This document shows, piece by piece, positions 1 to 7,036 of a stretch of DNA of 24,498 nt. The stretch is taken from NCBI GenBank assembly GCA_937901525.1, contig CALDHX010000065.1, positions 1-24,498 of the forward strand. The letters are read 5' to 3'. Source of the DNA: an uncultured Bacteroidales bacterium. GTDB taxonomy: Bacteria > Bacteroidota > Bacteroidia > Bacteroidales > P3. The notes below the pieces were generated by a model that saw only the letters and a list, made by a program, of their open reading frames with translations, ran no database searches and was not told the origin of the DNA. The first letter of the stretch is position 1; every line of letters begins with the position of its first letter. The position numbers and the translations under genes are program-made.

Positions 1-336
1 AATTTAGCTGAAGAAAGAAGAATGACCACAATGCATATGAAAAGTGGCAAAACTCGTGAAACTTTCAATTGGTATTTTGGAAATCGTCGAATCTTTTGGC
101 TTTATCTTGGATACATCATCTTTTTTGTAGCTTATATTTCTGGAATGGTTCTTTATTACTCTTATCGTTATCAAGATATTAGTTTTCCAGAACTTTACGC
201 TTTATATCGTACGACTGATGATAGTTTATCTTATTTTGGATATACATTCTACTATATTTATCTTGATGCTTCAATTCCAATTTCTATTTTTGGTTTTGGT
301 GTTGCTGCATTTTGTAAATTTTCTTCCATAATGTAA
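1..336 (+). CDS. C-terminal part of an unrecognised membrane protein
   Basis: The reading frame is open from the first base of the window, so the protein may begin further left. The first in-window ATG is at 22, with two more within the next 21 bases. I do not recognise the family. The visible chain has a basic N-terminal stretch, a clear hydrophobic segment (RIFWLYLGYIIFFVAYISG, about residues 23-42 from the ATG at 22), and a second, weaker one near the C-terminus (about 78-100). The middle is rich in Tyr and Phe. A short two-helix inner-membrane protein, or the end of a larger one, would fit. A candidate hairpin terminator follows at 414-449. No functional claim is possible. Confidence 0.4.
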   Translation, partial: NLAEERRMTTMHMKSGKTRETFNWYFGNRRIFWLYLGYIIFFVAYISGMVLYYSYRYQDISFPELYALYRTTDDSLSYFGYTFYYIYLDASIPISIFGFGVAAFCKFSSIM

Positions 337-413
337 TGATTATTTAATTAGGTCCTTAATGCTATTTTCATAAAAACAAGTGGACCGGACCCCATGCTTT
401 TATGATTATGATT

Positions 414-449
414 GCAATTGTAAGGTTCTCTGCATAACCTTGTAATTGC
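414..449 (+). terminator. Hairpin with 14-pair stem, candidate terminator
   Basis: GCAATTGTAAGGTT (414-427) pairs with AACCTTGTAATTGC (436-449) across an 8-nt loop. Two of the 14 pairs are G-U wobbles in the plus-strand RNA and would be A-C mismatches in the minus-strand RNA, so the structure favours plus-strand transcription. The tail is only moderately T-rich. It could end the unknown gene on its left, or be a stray inverted repeat. Confidence 0.4.
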
Positions 450-504
450 TGTTTATTTCTGTTGCAAATATTGTATATTTATTTTTGTTTTCCAAACATT
501 TTTA

Positions 505-780
505 CTAATATTTTTTTTCAATTAATTTTACAATTTTCTCTAGCCATCCTTTGTCAATTTCATCAAAAGTGGCAAGTCTTTCGCTGTCAATGTCTAATAC
601 TGCAATTACTTTATTTTCATTAAATATTGGTACTACGATTTCGCTTTGCGAGGCGCTGCTACATGCTATGTGCCCTGGGAATTCGTGAACGTCTTTTACG
701 ATAATCGTCTGTGCTTCTTTCCATGAAGTGCCGCAGACTCCTCCAAATCCCCATTTCCTAACCTGCGGATATTGAGGATT
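505..780 (-). pseudogene. 5'-truncated free methionine-(R)-sulfoxide reductase (fRMsr, GAF-domain) remnant
   Basis: Reading the minus strand gives about 91 codons ending at a TAG (505-507). It has clear fRMsr signatures: GGVCGTSWKEAQTIIVKDVH, then EFPGHIACSSASQSEIVVP, then IAVLDIDSE. These enzymes reduce free methionine-R-sulfoxide using cysteines in a GAF domain. The Cys of the GVCGT and HIAC motifs are both present. The family is usually about 150-165 residues, so roughly the first 70, including the first conserved Cys region, are missing. The frame has no Met and hits a stop at 781-783. The homology fades just before GGVCGT and abuts the end of the AlbA_2 gene (stop at 793-795). The missing 5' part is not on the other side of that gene. 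A dead gene end is most likely. Expression from an unusual start cannot be excluded, but the protein would lack a complete fold. Confidence 0.8.
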
Positions 781-792
781 TTATTTTAACAA

Positions 793-2169
793 TCATCCTA
801 AAATAATCCACACACCATTATTGTCCTTACCTTCACGTTTTAGAGTTCCTGCCTTTTTCATCAGAGAAAGATCACGCTCTATAGTGCGAGGAGACACCGA
901 CAAAGTCTCCGACATTTGTTTGGCTGAGATTGTCGGTGTTTCTTTAATTAGATTGAGTATTTTTAGTTGACGTTCAGTCAGTTTTGTCTCCGACATGTCT
1001 CCGACATTATGTTTGTCGGTTGATGCAAAAATTATAGTCTGAAATTGTGTTGGAGTGGACTTGAATACGGGTTTTAACTCATCTTTGTATCCATCTAAAG
1101 CTTGAGTTTCATTGCATATACGAGTGAGACCACTTCCTCTTTTCTCCATATAATCAAGTTGAGCCATTACATTTGCGAGTATAGGATTTCGTCTTTCCGA
1201 AGAAACGTCTGCAATATCAAGGTCCTGAATAAGCATCCCATTATACATTCCACCAGGAGAAGTAACAGCCAAACGGTCGTCATAAATATCAAGATGGACT
1301 TCACCTCCCATAACAGTATAGTCACGGTGGATAAAATGATTGACCATTGCTTCGAGAACGGCACGCTCTGCATATTCTGGTTTGTTTTTACGTCCGTTTG
1401 GTAACTTTTCCCAACCTTTCTTTGTGTTTGATTTTACAAAATTCATTGCCTCACGTAGCAACATCAATACATTTCCTGTAAACTCTGCATCATTGATAGC
1501 ATCACCTTTTGTATTTCCGTCCCATCTGGTGCAATACAAACGAGATTGCCACAACGGACAATCATCTGCAAACAATGCTCCTGCATGAGTAAGAGTTCCT
1601 GTATTAGTAACGAGGCCGAAAGAGAGAAGAAATTTCTTATTCCATTCTTGACTTGTACGTGTTTTGAACGTATTAGCTAAGATAGTAAATGAATAATCTT
1701 CTGCTTTATAATCAGTGTGAAGAGAATCATAGGTTTTATTTGAACCCTTCAACACCAAACGGAGCATCTGTTCAGAAGTCGCCGGCAAACTCTCTTCTCC
1801 TACACGAAAAAAAGCTATACGTTGACCATCACCTACATAATAATAGGGAGTATAGTTGCCTGCATTAATTTTCAGTTGCAATATATCAAGATTGTCTATT
1901 CGATGTGGAATTATTTCAACCTCCGGCAGTGGATCCATATAATCACGTATCTTACTGCTGATAGTTTCGCAAACGTATTGTAGATTATCTAAGCCTTTAA
2001 GAATACCATCATTATCAATACCAAAGAAAAGAGAACCACCAAATCCGTTAGCAAAAGCACTTACACTTTTTAACCAACTTTTTGGTTTCTTTTCTTCAAG
2101 CATCAACTTAAAATCGTATGCAGTACATTCAGCTATTAAATTTTCTAATTCCATATATGATATAGTCAA
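793..2169 (-). CDS. AlbA_2 / ATPase-like / winged-helix transcriptional regulator-type protein
   Basis: 458 residues in three parts. An AlbA_2 (Schlafen-like) domain at about 1-145 carries a YDFK motif and SVSAFANGFGGSLFFGID. A GHKL/HATPase_c_4-type region at about 265-360 has EAMVNHFIHRDY as its N-box-like helix and EKRGSGLTRI as a glycine-rich loop. A C-terminal winged helix (about 398-455) contains TISAKQMSETLSVSPRTIERDL. Proteins of this layout are widespread, usually annotated as putative DNA-binding or transcriptional regulators, often in accessory regions; their exact job is mostly unknown. An alternative start is the Met at codon 6 (2154), which begins closer to the conserved domain. 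The gene looks richer in G+C than its neighbours, abuts a truncated gene, and has a palindrome at its promoter. All of this fits a transferred, self-regulated cassette. A perfect 11-bp tandem repeat lies in the linker before the winged helix. Confidence 0.85.
   Translation of the reverse strand: MTISYMELENLIAECTAYDFKLMLEEKKPKSWLKSVSAFANGFGGSLFFGIDNDGILKGLDNLQYVCETISSKIRDYMDPLPEVEIIPHRIDNLDILQLKINAGNYTPYYYVGDGQRIAFFRVGEESLPATSEQMLRLVLKGSNKTYDSLHTDYKAEDYSFTILANTFKTRTSQEWNKKFLLSFGLVTNTGTLTHAGALFADDCPLWQSRLYCTRWDGNTKGDAINDAEFTGNVLMLLREAMNFVKSNTKKGWEKLPNGRKNKPEYAERAVLEAMVNHFIHRDYTVMGGEVHLDIYDDRLAVTSPGGMYNGMLIQDLDIADVSSERRNPILANVMAQLDYMEKRGSGLTRICNETQALDGYKDELKPVFKSTPTQFQTIIFASTDKHNVGDMSETKLTERQLKILNLIKETPTISAKQMSETLSVSPRTIERDLSLMKKAGTLKREGKDNNGVWIILG
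986..1007. repeat. Perfect 11-bp tandem repeat inside the AlbA_2 gene
   Basis: GTCTCCGACAT occurs at 986-996 and immediately again at 997-1007, with a third isolated copy at 905-915. It lies in the linker ahead of the winged helix. Eleven is not a multiple of three, so gain or loss of one unit would shift the frame and remove the DNA-binding tail. Confidence 0.8.
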
Positions 2170-2178
2170 TCCTTTATA

Positions 2179-2194
2179 TTGCTAATATTAGCAA
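2179..2194. promoter_or_regulatory. Perfect 16-bp palindrome, candidate operator of the AlbA_2 gene
   Basis: TTGCTAATATTAGCAA is a perfect inverted repeat lying between the likely -7 box of the minus-strand gene (2206-2213) and its start codon (2167-2169). That places it around +5 to +20 of the predicted transcript. A dimeric winged-helix protein, perhaps the gene's own product, would be the natural binder. This is inference from position and symmetry. Confidence 0.55.
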
Positions 2195-2205
2195 ACTATT
2201 CTTTG

Positions 2206-2213
2206 CAAAAGTA
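2206..2213 (-). promoter_or_regulatory. Candidate -7 box for the AlbA_2 gene
   Basis: On the minus strand this reads TACTTTTG, matching the Bacteroidota -7 consensus TAnnTTTG exactly. I do not see a well-spaced TTG -33 element upstream, so the promoter may be weak or activator-dependent. Confidence 0.45.
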
Positions 2214-2370
2214 TTAAAAAATAATCAAAATAAAGAAAGTTTAGTCGAAATAAACTTCACATAGTTATATAGACTATTTGTTAATTTACAACTTATTTTT
2301 CTTCGTTTTTTATGAAAATTTCTTTGAAAAATTTTAAAAAAGCATAGTCTTTCTTAGCGTACAAAAATAA

Positions 2371-2406
2371 AACTCAATTAAAAAACGATAGTTTTTTAAT
2401 TGAGTT
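2371..2406 (-). terminator. Rho-independent terminator of the kdsD-era-flavoprotein-DUF5686 operon
   Basis: AACTCAATTAAAAAAC (2371-2386) and GTTTTTTAATTGAGTT (2391-2406) form a perfect 16-bp stem with a 4-nt loop. Read on the minus strand, it is followed directly by TTTTATTTTTGT. It lies about 170 nt beyond the last gene of the minus-strand operon. Confidence 0.8.
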
Positions 2407-2578
2407 GCTCTTCGCTATAATTTATTACAAGATATCAGTTATTTATTATTATTTATATGTATTCCTTTTTGGAAGTTTTTTTGTTCTTTTGGAGAATAAT
2501 TGTAATCGCTTTTTGGAAGAATTTTATTCTTTTTTTTCACGTAATTTCTGCTTTTTTGGAATGTTTGTTTCTTTGTCT

Positions 2579-3787
2579 TTAACTTTTTAATCTGACTCTT
2601 ATTCCCCACATGCCTGGGTAGGTTTCTTTTTCAAAACTGAATGAACGTATGATTTCTACTCCAAGGGAATTGAAGATATTGTCTAATCCTATGCCTATTT
2701 CATGGTAAGGAAGGTATTGTCCTGTGAGAGATTTATGATAGAGAAATAGGGTGGTTTTGGTTTGTTTTAGTGCTAAGTTTAGTTGTGCAAAGGTTTGAAG
2801 GTATTGTTTGTGATAGGTTGTGCGTCCGTATTGCAATAGGTTGAAGCCATAAATAGAGCTTACTAAGGAGTTTGTCATATTTGGAGTTAGAAGTAGGTAT
2901 GGGTTGGTGCTTCCAAAGATTTTTCCTCCTGTGAGTCTTAGGTCTAAGGCAATGTTTTTGGTTAGGTAGATTCTTCTTTGTGAGGTTAGGTGTATTTCTT
3001 GGTATTTTCTTTCTACGTTGGCAAGTGGTATGTTGTAGGAGTAGGTAAGGGAAATTTTAGTGGGTAGGGAGTAGAGTTTTCCTTGGAAGGTTTCGGGTGT
3101 TTTTCTTGCTTTCTTTCTTTCGGGTTGCCATGCGAGGTTGCCTTCTGCTATTATGTATTGTATTGGGCTTTGAATTAGTTGGATTATTTCTTTGTCTTTG
3201 TAGTGTAGGCGTGAGTAGTAGTTTCGATAGTGTAGTGCTGGGGTGATGCTGATTGCGTTAGGAAATTCGTGAAAGTATTTTAGGGTTGCTTTTTTTTGAA
3301 AGGCAAGGGAAAAGTTTGTCCAGGTGGAGAGGGAGTATTGTATTTTGTCGTAATCGGCAAGGTATGGCATATAGGTGTTGTCATAGTAGGCAAGGGATAG
3401 GGTTTTCGCTCCAAAGGAGTAGAGGGAGGAGGCTTTTTTTGCAAAGTTGTAGCCTATGCTTGCTCCGTATTTGAATTGTTTGTCAGTGGTTCCGTATGCT
3501 AAGAGCCATTCAAATGAGAAGCGTTTTGAGAGTTTTTGATTGGTTTTCCCACTTACTCTTAGTCTTACGCCTTCTATGGGGTTGTAACTTAGGAAGTTTT
3601 CGCATGGTCCAAGGTCTACTACTCCTAAGGTGAAATAGGTGTTGTTGAGTAGGTTGTCTATTTTGTTTTGAAGTAGAAGTCTTCCTACTCTTTCTATTTC
3701 TGCTTCGCTTAGGGGTGTGTAGGAGTATTGTGCTTTTGTGTTTAGGGTTAAGATTGTAAGGGTTATAAGAATGATTATTTTTTTCAT
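2579..3787 (-). CDS. Short DUF5686-type outer-membrane beta-barrel protein
   Basis: 402 residues with a signal peptide (MKKIIILITLTILTLNTKAQ, cleavage after residues 18-20). The core resembles the C-terminal barrel half of the Bacteroidota DUF5686 family: NPIEGVRLRVSGKTNQKLSK, a WLLAYGTTDKQFKYG strand pair, a KYFHEFPNAISITP segment, and many alternating aromatic beta-strands to the end. Full-length relatives are about 800 residues with an N-terminal carboxypeptidase-regulatory-like domain and a central region. Here both are missing, but the signal peptide is intact, so this is a genuine short form or a fused truncated copy. It starts 11 nt after the flavoprotein gene and is last in the operon. 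Function in this family is not established; outer-membrane location is inferred. Confidence 0.7.
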   Translation of the reverse strand: MKKIIILITLTILTLNTKAQYSYTPLSEAEIERVGRLLLQNKIDNLLNNTYFTLGVVDLGPCENFLSYNPIEGVRLRVSGKTNQKLSKRFSFEWLLAYGTTDKQFKYGASIGYNFAKKASSLYSFGAKTLSLAYYDNTYMPYLADYDKIQYSLSTWTNFSLAFQKKATLKYFHEFPNAISITPALHYRNYYSRLHYKDKEIIQLIQSPIQYIIAEGNLAWQPERKKARKTPETFQGKLYSLPTKISLTYSYNIPLANVERKYQEIHLTSQRRIYLTKNIALDLRLTGGKIFGSTNPYLLLTPNMTNSLVSSIYGFNLLQYGRTTYHKQYLQTFAQLNLALKQTKTTLFLYHKSLTGQYLPYHEIGIGLDNIFNSLGVEIIRSFSFEKETYPGMWGIRVRLKS

Positions 3788-3798
3788 TTTTTTTGGTT

Positions 3799-5040
3799 TT
3801 AAATGTTATCACTTGCAAGTACTGCGGTTGAGAAGGCGATTTGTAGGTTGAATCCTCCTGTGTCGGCGTCAAGGTCGATTTCTTCTCCAATGAAATAGAG
3901 TCCTTTTATTTTTTTGCTTTCCATTGTGAGTGGGTTGATTTCGTTTAGTGAGATTCCTCCTTGTGTTATGATTGCTTCGTCCCAACCCATATCGCCTATT
4001 ATTTCTTCTTTATGGTTTTTTAAATAGGTAAGGATTGCTTGTGCAAGGGGTGTTTTATTATTTTGTTTTTCTTCTTTATACCATCGTTTGAAGTCAAAGC
4101 ATACTTCTTTTGGTAGCCATGCTCTTACTATGTTTTCTACGCTCATGCCTTGTCTTTCTTTGAGTGTGGTGGTGATTTCTTCTAAGAGTGTTTTTTCGTT
4201 TATTTTTGGTTTTAGGTCTATTTGTAGATAGAGTTGTTCTTTGTAGAGCAGGTGTGCTATTTTGCGTGAGAGGCGTAGGATTGCTGGTCCTGAAAATCCA
4301 TATTCGTCAAGGGTTATGTCTCCGTTTTCTTGTGCTATGACTTGGTTGTTGTGAAGGATTTTTACGTTTGTGTTTTTTATTAGGTAGTTTTGTAGTTTTT
4401 CATGGTGTCCTCTTTGGGTGCGTAGTCCTACAAGGGCGGGGTAGAGTGGGGTGATTGTGTGTCCGCATTTTTTTGCTAAGTGGTAGGCGTCTCCTTCGCT
4501 GCCTGTTTGTGGATAGGTCTTTCCTCCTGCGGCAAGGATTATTTTGTCGCAATAGTATTCTTTGCCTTCAAGGGTTTTTACGCCTTTTATTTGATTGTTT
4601 TTTATTATGAGTGAGTTTACTGTTTGTGAGAAGTAAATGTCGGTTAGTGGAGAGTTTTCTATTTGTCGTATTAGGGCAAGGAATATGTCAAGGCTTTTCC
4701 CACTCTTGGGGTAGATTCTTCGTCCTCTTTCTTCTATTAATTCTACTCCAAGGTCTTGAAATAGTTGTATTGTGTCGTGGTTGGAGAAGCGTTTTAGGGC
4801 AGTTGTTATGAAGTTTTTGTTGCTTTTTAGTGAGGAACAGTGTGAAAGAAATTCTGTTAATGAGAGGGTATTGGTTAGGTTGCAACGTCCTTTTCCTGTA
4901 AGGCGTAGTTTCATTCCTGCTTGTTTCTTTTTTTCTAAAAGTAATACTTTTTTATTTCTTTTTTGCAAGAATAGGGTGGCAAGTAACCCTGAGGCACCTG
5001 CTCCTATTACTATGCAGTCGTATTTATTTCTTTTGTTCAT
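3799..5040 (-). CDS. BaiN/HI0933-family FAD-dependent oxidoreductase
   Basis: 413 residues. An N-terminal dinucleotide-binding motif VIGAGASG (11-18) is followed by the family motif KLRLTGKGRCNLTN (about 43-56). Further landmarks are LAAGGKTYPQTGSEGDAYHL, the GFSGPAILRLSR motif, and the C-terminal FAD-contacting segment TGGFNLQIAFSTAVLAS. The family (HI0933-like, YhiN, BaiN) covers cytosolic flavoproteins annotated as aminoacetone oxidases or as bile-acid-pathway reductases in clostridia; the substrate here cannot be read from sequence. Its ATG lies inside the 3' end of era (17-nt overlap), so the two are translationally coupled. Length is typical and nothing looks broken. Confidence 0.9.
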   Translation of the reverse strand: MNKRNKYDCIVIGAGASGLLATLFLQKRNKKVLLLEKKKQAGMKLRLTGKGRCNLTNTLSLTEFLSHCSSLKSNKNFITTALKRFSNHDTIQLFQDLGVELIEERGRRIYPKSGKSLDIFLALIRQIENSPLTDIYFSQTVNSLIIKNNQIKGVKTLEGKEYYCDKIILAAGGKTYPQTGSEGDAYHLAKKCGHTITPLYPALVGLRTQRGHHEKLQNYLIKNTNVKILHNNQVIAQENGDITLDEYGFSGPAILRLSRKIAHLLYKEQLYLQIDLKPKINEKTLLEEITTTLKERQGMSVENIVRAWLPKEVCFDFKRWYKEEKQNNKTPLAQAILTYLKNHKEEIIGDMGWDEAIITQGGISLNEINPLTMESKKIKGLYFIGEEIDLDADTGGFNLQIAFSTAVLASDNI

Positions 5041-5908
5041 ATCCGAAGTTTTGAAGGTCTCTTTCGCTATTTCTCCAATCTTTCTTTACTTTTACAAAGA
5101 GTTCTAAGAAACATTTTTTTGATGTGAATTCTTCTATGTCTTTTCTTGCTTCTATTCCTATTTTCTTTATTTGTTCTCCTCCGTGTCCGATGATGATTCT
5201 TTTTTGGCTTTCTCTTTCGGTGAAGATTACTGCTCTTATTCGGTTGAGGTTGTCTGCTTCAAGGTATTCTTCTACCATTACTTCTGTGGAATATGGTATT
5301 TCTTTTTCGTAACGTAGTAGGATTTTTTCTCGAATGATTTCGCTAACAAGAAATCGCATGCTTTTGTCTGTTAGCATATCTTTGTCGTAGTAGGCAGGTG
5401 AAAAGGGTAGTTTTTCTTTTACTAATTCCATTACTCTTTCTACTCCTATTTTGTGAAGTGCTGAGCATGGTACTACTTCGGCATTTGGTAGGATTTCTTT
5501 CCAATGATTGATTATTTCAACTACTTTTTCTTGTGTTGCGTTATCTACTTTGTTGATTACTACAATTGTTGGTGTGGTGCTACGTGCTATCTTGTTTAGG
5601 ATTTCATTGTTCTTTAAGGTTTCTCCTAAATCAGTTACTACAAGATAGACGTCTGCATCGGTTAATGCTCCTTCTACTTGTTGTAGCATACATTGTTGTA
5701 GTTTGTAGTGTGGGTTTAAGATTCCTGGTGTGTCGGAAAAGACTATTTGAAAATCATCTGAGCTTACTACTCCAAGTATTCTGTGTCTTGTGGTTTGACT
5801 TTTGCGGGTTATTATGCTTATTTTTTCTCCTACTAAGGCATTCATAAGGGTTGATTTTCCTACGTTTGGATTGCCTATTATGTTTACAAAACCGGCTTTA
5901 TGATTCAT
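5024..5908 (-). CDS. era: GTPase Era
   Basis: 294 residues, normal for Era. The essential GTPase binds 16S rRNA near its 3' end during maturation of the 30S subunit. The GTP motifs are all present: GNPNVGKST (12-20), the switch region KSQTTRHRILG, DTPG (59-62) and NKVD (119-122). The C-terminal KH domain shows RIIIGHGGEQIKKIG. It lies 22 nt downstream of kdsD and overlaps the flavoprotein start by 17 nt, within a four-gene minus-strand operon. Confidence 0.97.
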   Translation of the reverse strand: MNHKAGFVNIIGNPNVGKSTLMNALVGEKISIITRKSQTTRHRILGVVSSDDFQIVFSDTPGILNPHYKLQQCMLQQVEGALTDADVYLVVTDLGETLKNNEILNKIARSTTPTIVVINKVDNATQEKVVEIINHWKEILPNAEVVPCSALHKIGVERVMELVKEKLPFSPAYYDKDMLTDKSMRFLVSEIIREKILLRYEKEIPYSTEVMVEEYLEADNLNRIRAVIFTERESQKRIIIGHGGEQIKKIGIEARKDIEEFTSKKCFLELFVKVKKDWRNSERDLQNFGYEQKK

Positions 5909-5930
5909 CGTTTTTTTCTTTTTTTGGTGG

Positions 5931-6905
5931 TTAAATTATTCCTTCTGTTATTAAATCGTGAAGGTGGATTATTCCTAAATATTTATTGTCTTGATTAACT
6001 ACTATTAGTTGTGTTATGTGATGTTGTTGCATTATGGAGAATGCTTCTACTGCAAAGGCGTCTGCTTGTATGTGTTTAGGATTTTTTGTCATTATTTGTT
6101 CGGCTGTGAGTGTTTTTGTGTCAATAACGTCTTTTTTGTTTAACATTCGGCGTAAATCTCCATCGGTTATTATTCCTAATATGTCGTTGTTTTCTTCTAC
6201 TACTGTGCAACCTAAGCGTTTGCTTGTGATTTCCATAAGGGTTTCTGTTAAAGGGGTAGAGAGATTGACTGAGGGTCTTTCGTTTTTTACATAAAGGTCG
6301 CTTACTTTTAGATATAAACGTTTTCCAAGACTGCCACCTGGGTGGTATTTTGCAAAGTCTTGTGCTGTGAAATTGCGACAATTAAGCAAGGCAACGGCAA
6401 GTGCATCGCCCATTACAAGTTGTGCTGTGGTAGAAGAGGTTGGTGCAAGGTTATTTGGACATGCTTCTTTGTCTACTGTGCAGTTTAAAACGTAATCGGC
6501 ACTTTTTGCTAAGTAAGAATCGGTATTTCCTACCATTGCTATTAATTTGTTGCCATTTGCTTTTACAAGTGGTGTTAAGACTTTTATTTCAGGGGTGTTC
6601 CCGCTTTTTGATATGCAGATTACTATGTCGTTAGGTTGGATTATTCCTAAGTCTCCGTGTATTGCTTCTGCTGCGTGCATAAAGATGGAAGGTGTTCCTG
6701 TTGAATTGAGTGTTGCTACAATTTTATTGCCTATTATTGCACTTTTTCCAATGCCACTTATTATTAATCTGCCTTTGCTATTAAAGATTTCTTTAACAAC
6801 TGCTACAAATTCATTATCAATATAATTCAAAAGGTTTTCTATACATTCACTTTCTTTTTTTATAGCTGCTTTTGCTATCTCTAAAATTTCAAAATCAGTT
6901 TTCAC
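5931..6905 (-). CDS. kdsD: D-arabinose-5-phosphate isomerase (KpsF/GutQ/KdsD family)
   Basis: 324 residues: an N-terminal SIS sugar-isomerase domain followed by two CBS domains. It interconverts ribulose-5-phosphate and arabinose-5-phosphate, the first step towards Kdo in lipopolysaccharide. Visible motifs are GIGKSAIIG (51-59), HAAEAIHGDLG (77-87), ISKSGNTPE (98-106) and HPGGSLGKRL (188-197). The CBS pair runs from about 205 to the end. It is first in a minus-strand operon and divergent from recQ, sharing a 131-bp intergenic region. Other members of this family act in capsule or glucitol pathways, but a single chromosomal copy beside housekeeping genes fits KdsD. Confidence 0.93.
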   Translation of the reverse strand: MKTDFEILEIAKAAIKKESECIENLLNYIDNEFVAVVKEIFNSKGRLIISGIGKSAIIGNKIVATLNSTGTPSIFMHAAEAIHGDLGIIQPNDIVICISKSGNTPEIKVLTPLVKANGNKLIAMVGNTDSYLAKSADYVLNCTVDKEACPNNLAPTSSTTAQLVMGDALAVALLNCRNFTAQDFAKYHPGGSLGKRLYLKVSDLYVKNERPSVNLSTPLTETLMEITSKRLGCTVVEENNDILGIITDGDLRRMLNKKDVIDTKTLTAEQIMTKNPKHIQADAFAVEAFSIMQQHHITQLIVVNQDNKYLGIIHLHDLITEGII

Positions 6906-6928
6906 TTTTTTTAATTTTTTTTAAAACA

Positions 6929-6960
6929 TTTGTTCAATATAAAAAAACATTGTATCTTTA
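6929..6960 (+). promoter_or_regulatory. Promoter of the recQ operon
   Basis: TTTG at 6929-6932 and TATCTTTA at 6953-6960 are separated by 20 nt. This matches the Bacteroidota -33/-7 pattern with one deviation in the last base of TAnnTTTG. Transcription would start near 6967, giving a leader of about 70 nt before the ATG at 7037. Confidence 0.6.
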
Positions 6961-7036
6961 CATTTCAAATTTATGCTTGTAAAGAGACTAAATTGAACGG
7001 CAAAATTACACATTATTATTGAATAATACTCGTTGT

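Larger units (their letters stand above)
2170..2578. other. Intergenic region without a credible gene
   Basis: This stretch holds the AlbA_2 promoter and palindrome on its left and the DUF5686 terminator (2371-2406) in the middle. On the plus strand between about 2464 and 2562 there are four spaced copies of a TTTTTGGAAG-like motif. Any reading frame here would be almost entirely low-complexity Phe, Tyr and Leu, and I see no gene. Confidence 0.6.

Noticed and set aside
2464..2562. Four TTTTTGGAAG-like motifs as a CRISPR or regulatory array
   Set aside because: Units are about 10 nt, imperfect and unevenly spaced (about 20-41 nt); no CRISPR repeat or cas gene is present.
2405..2590. 61-codon plus-strand reading frame
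   Set aside because: Low-complexity Phe/Tyr/Leu from T-rich intergenic DNA; starts inside a terminator and overlaps the DUF5686 stop.
3510..3890. 126-codon minus-strand reading frame
   Set aside because: Shadow overlapping the DUF5686 and flavoprotein genes, both with strong motifs; its residues are low-complexity Lys/Ser/Thr/Gln.
7019..7036. TTG start for recQ
   Set aside because: An ATG 18 nt downstream gives a normal RecQ N-terminus, and nothing favours the TTG.
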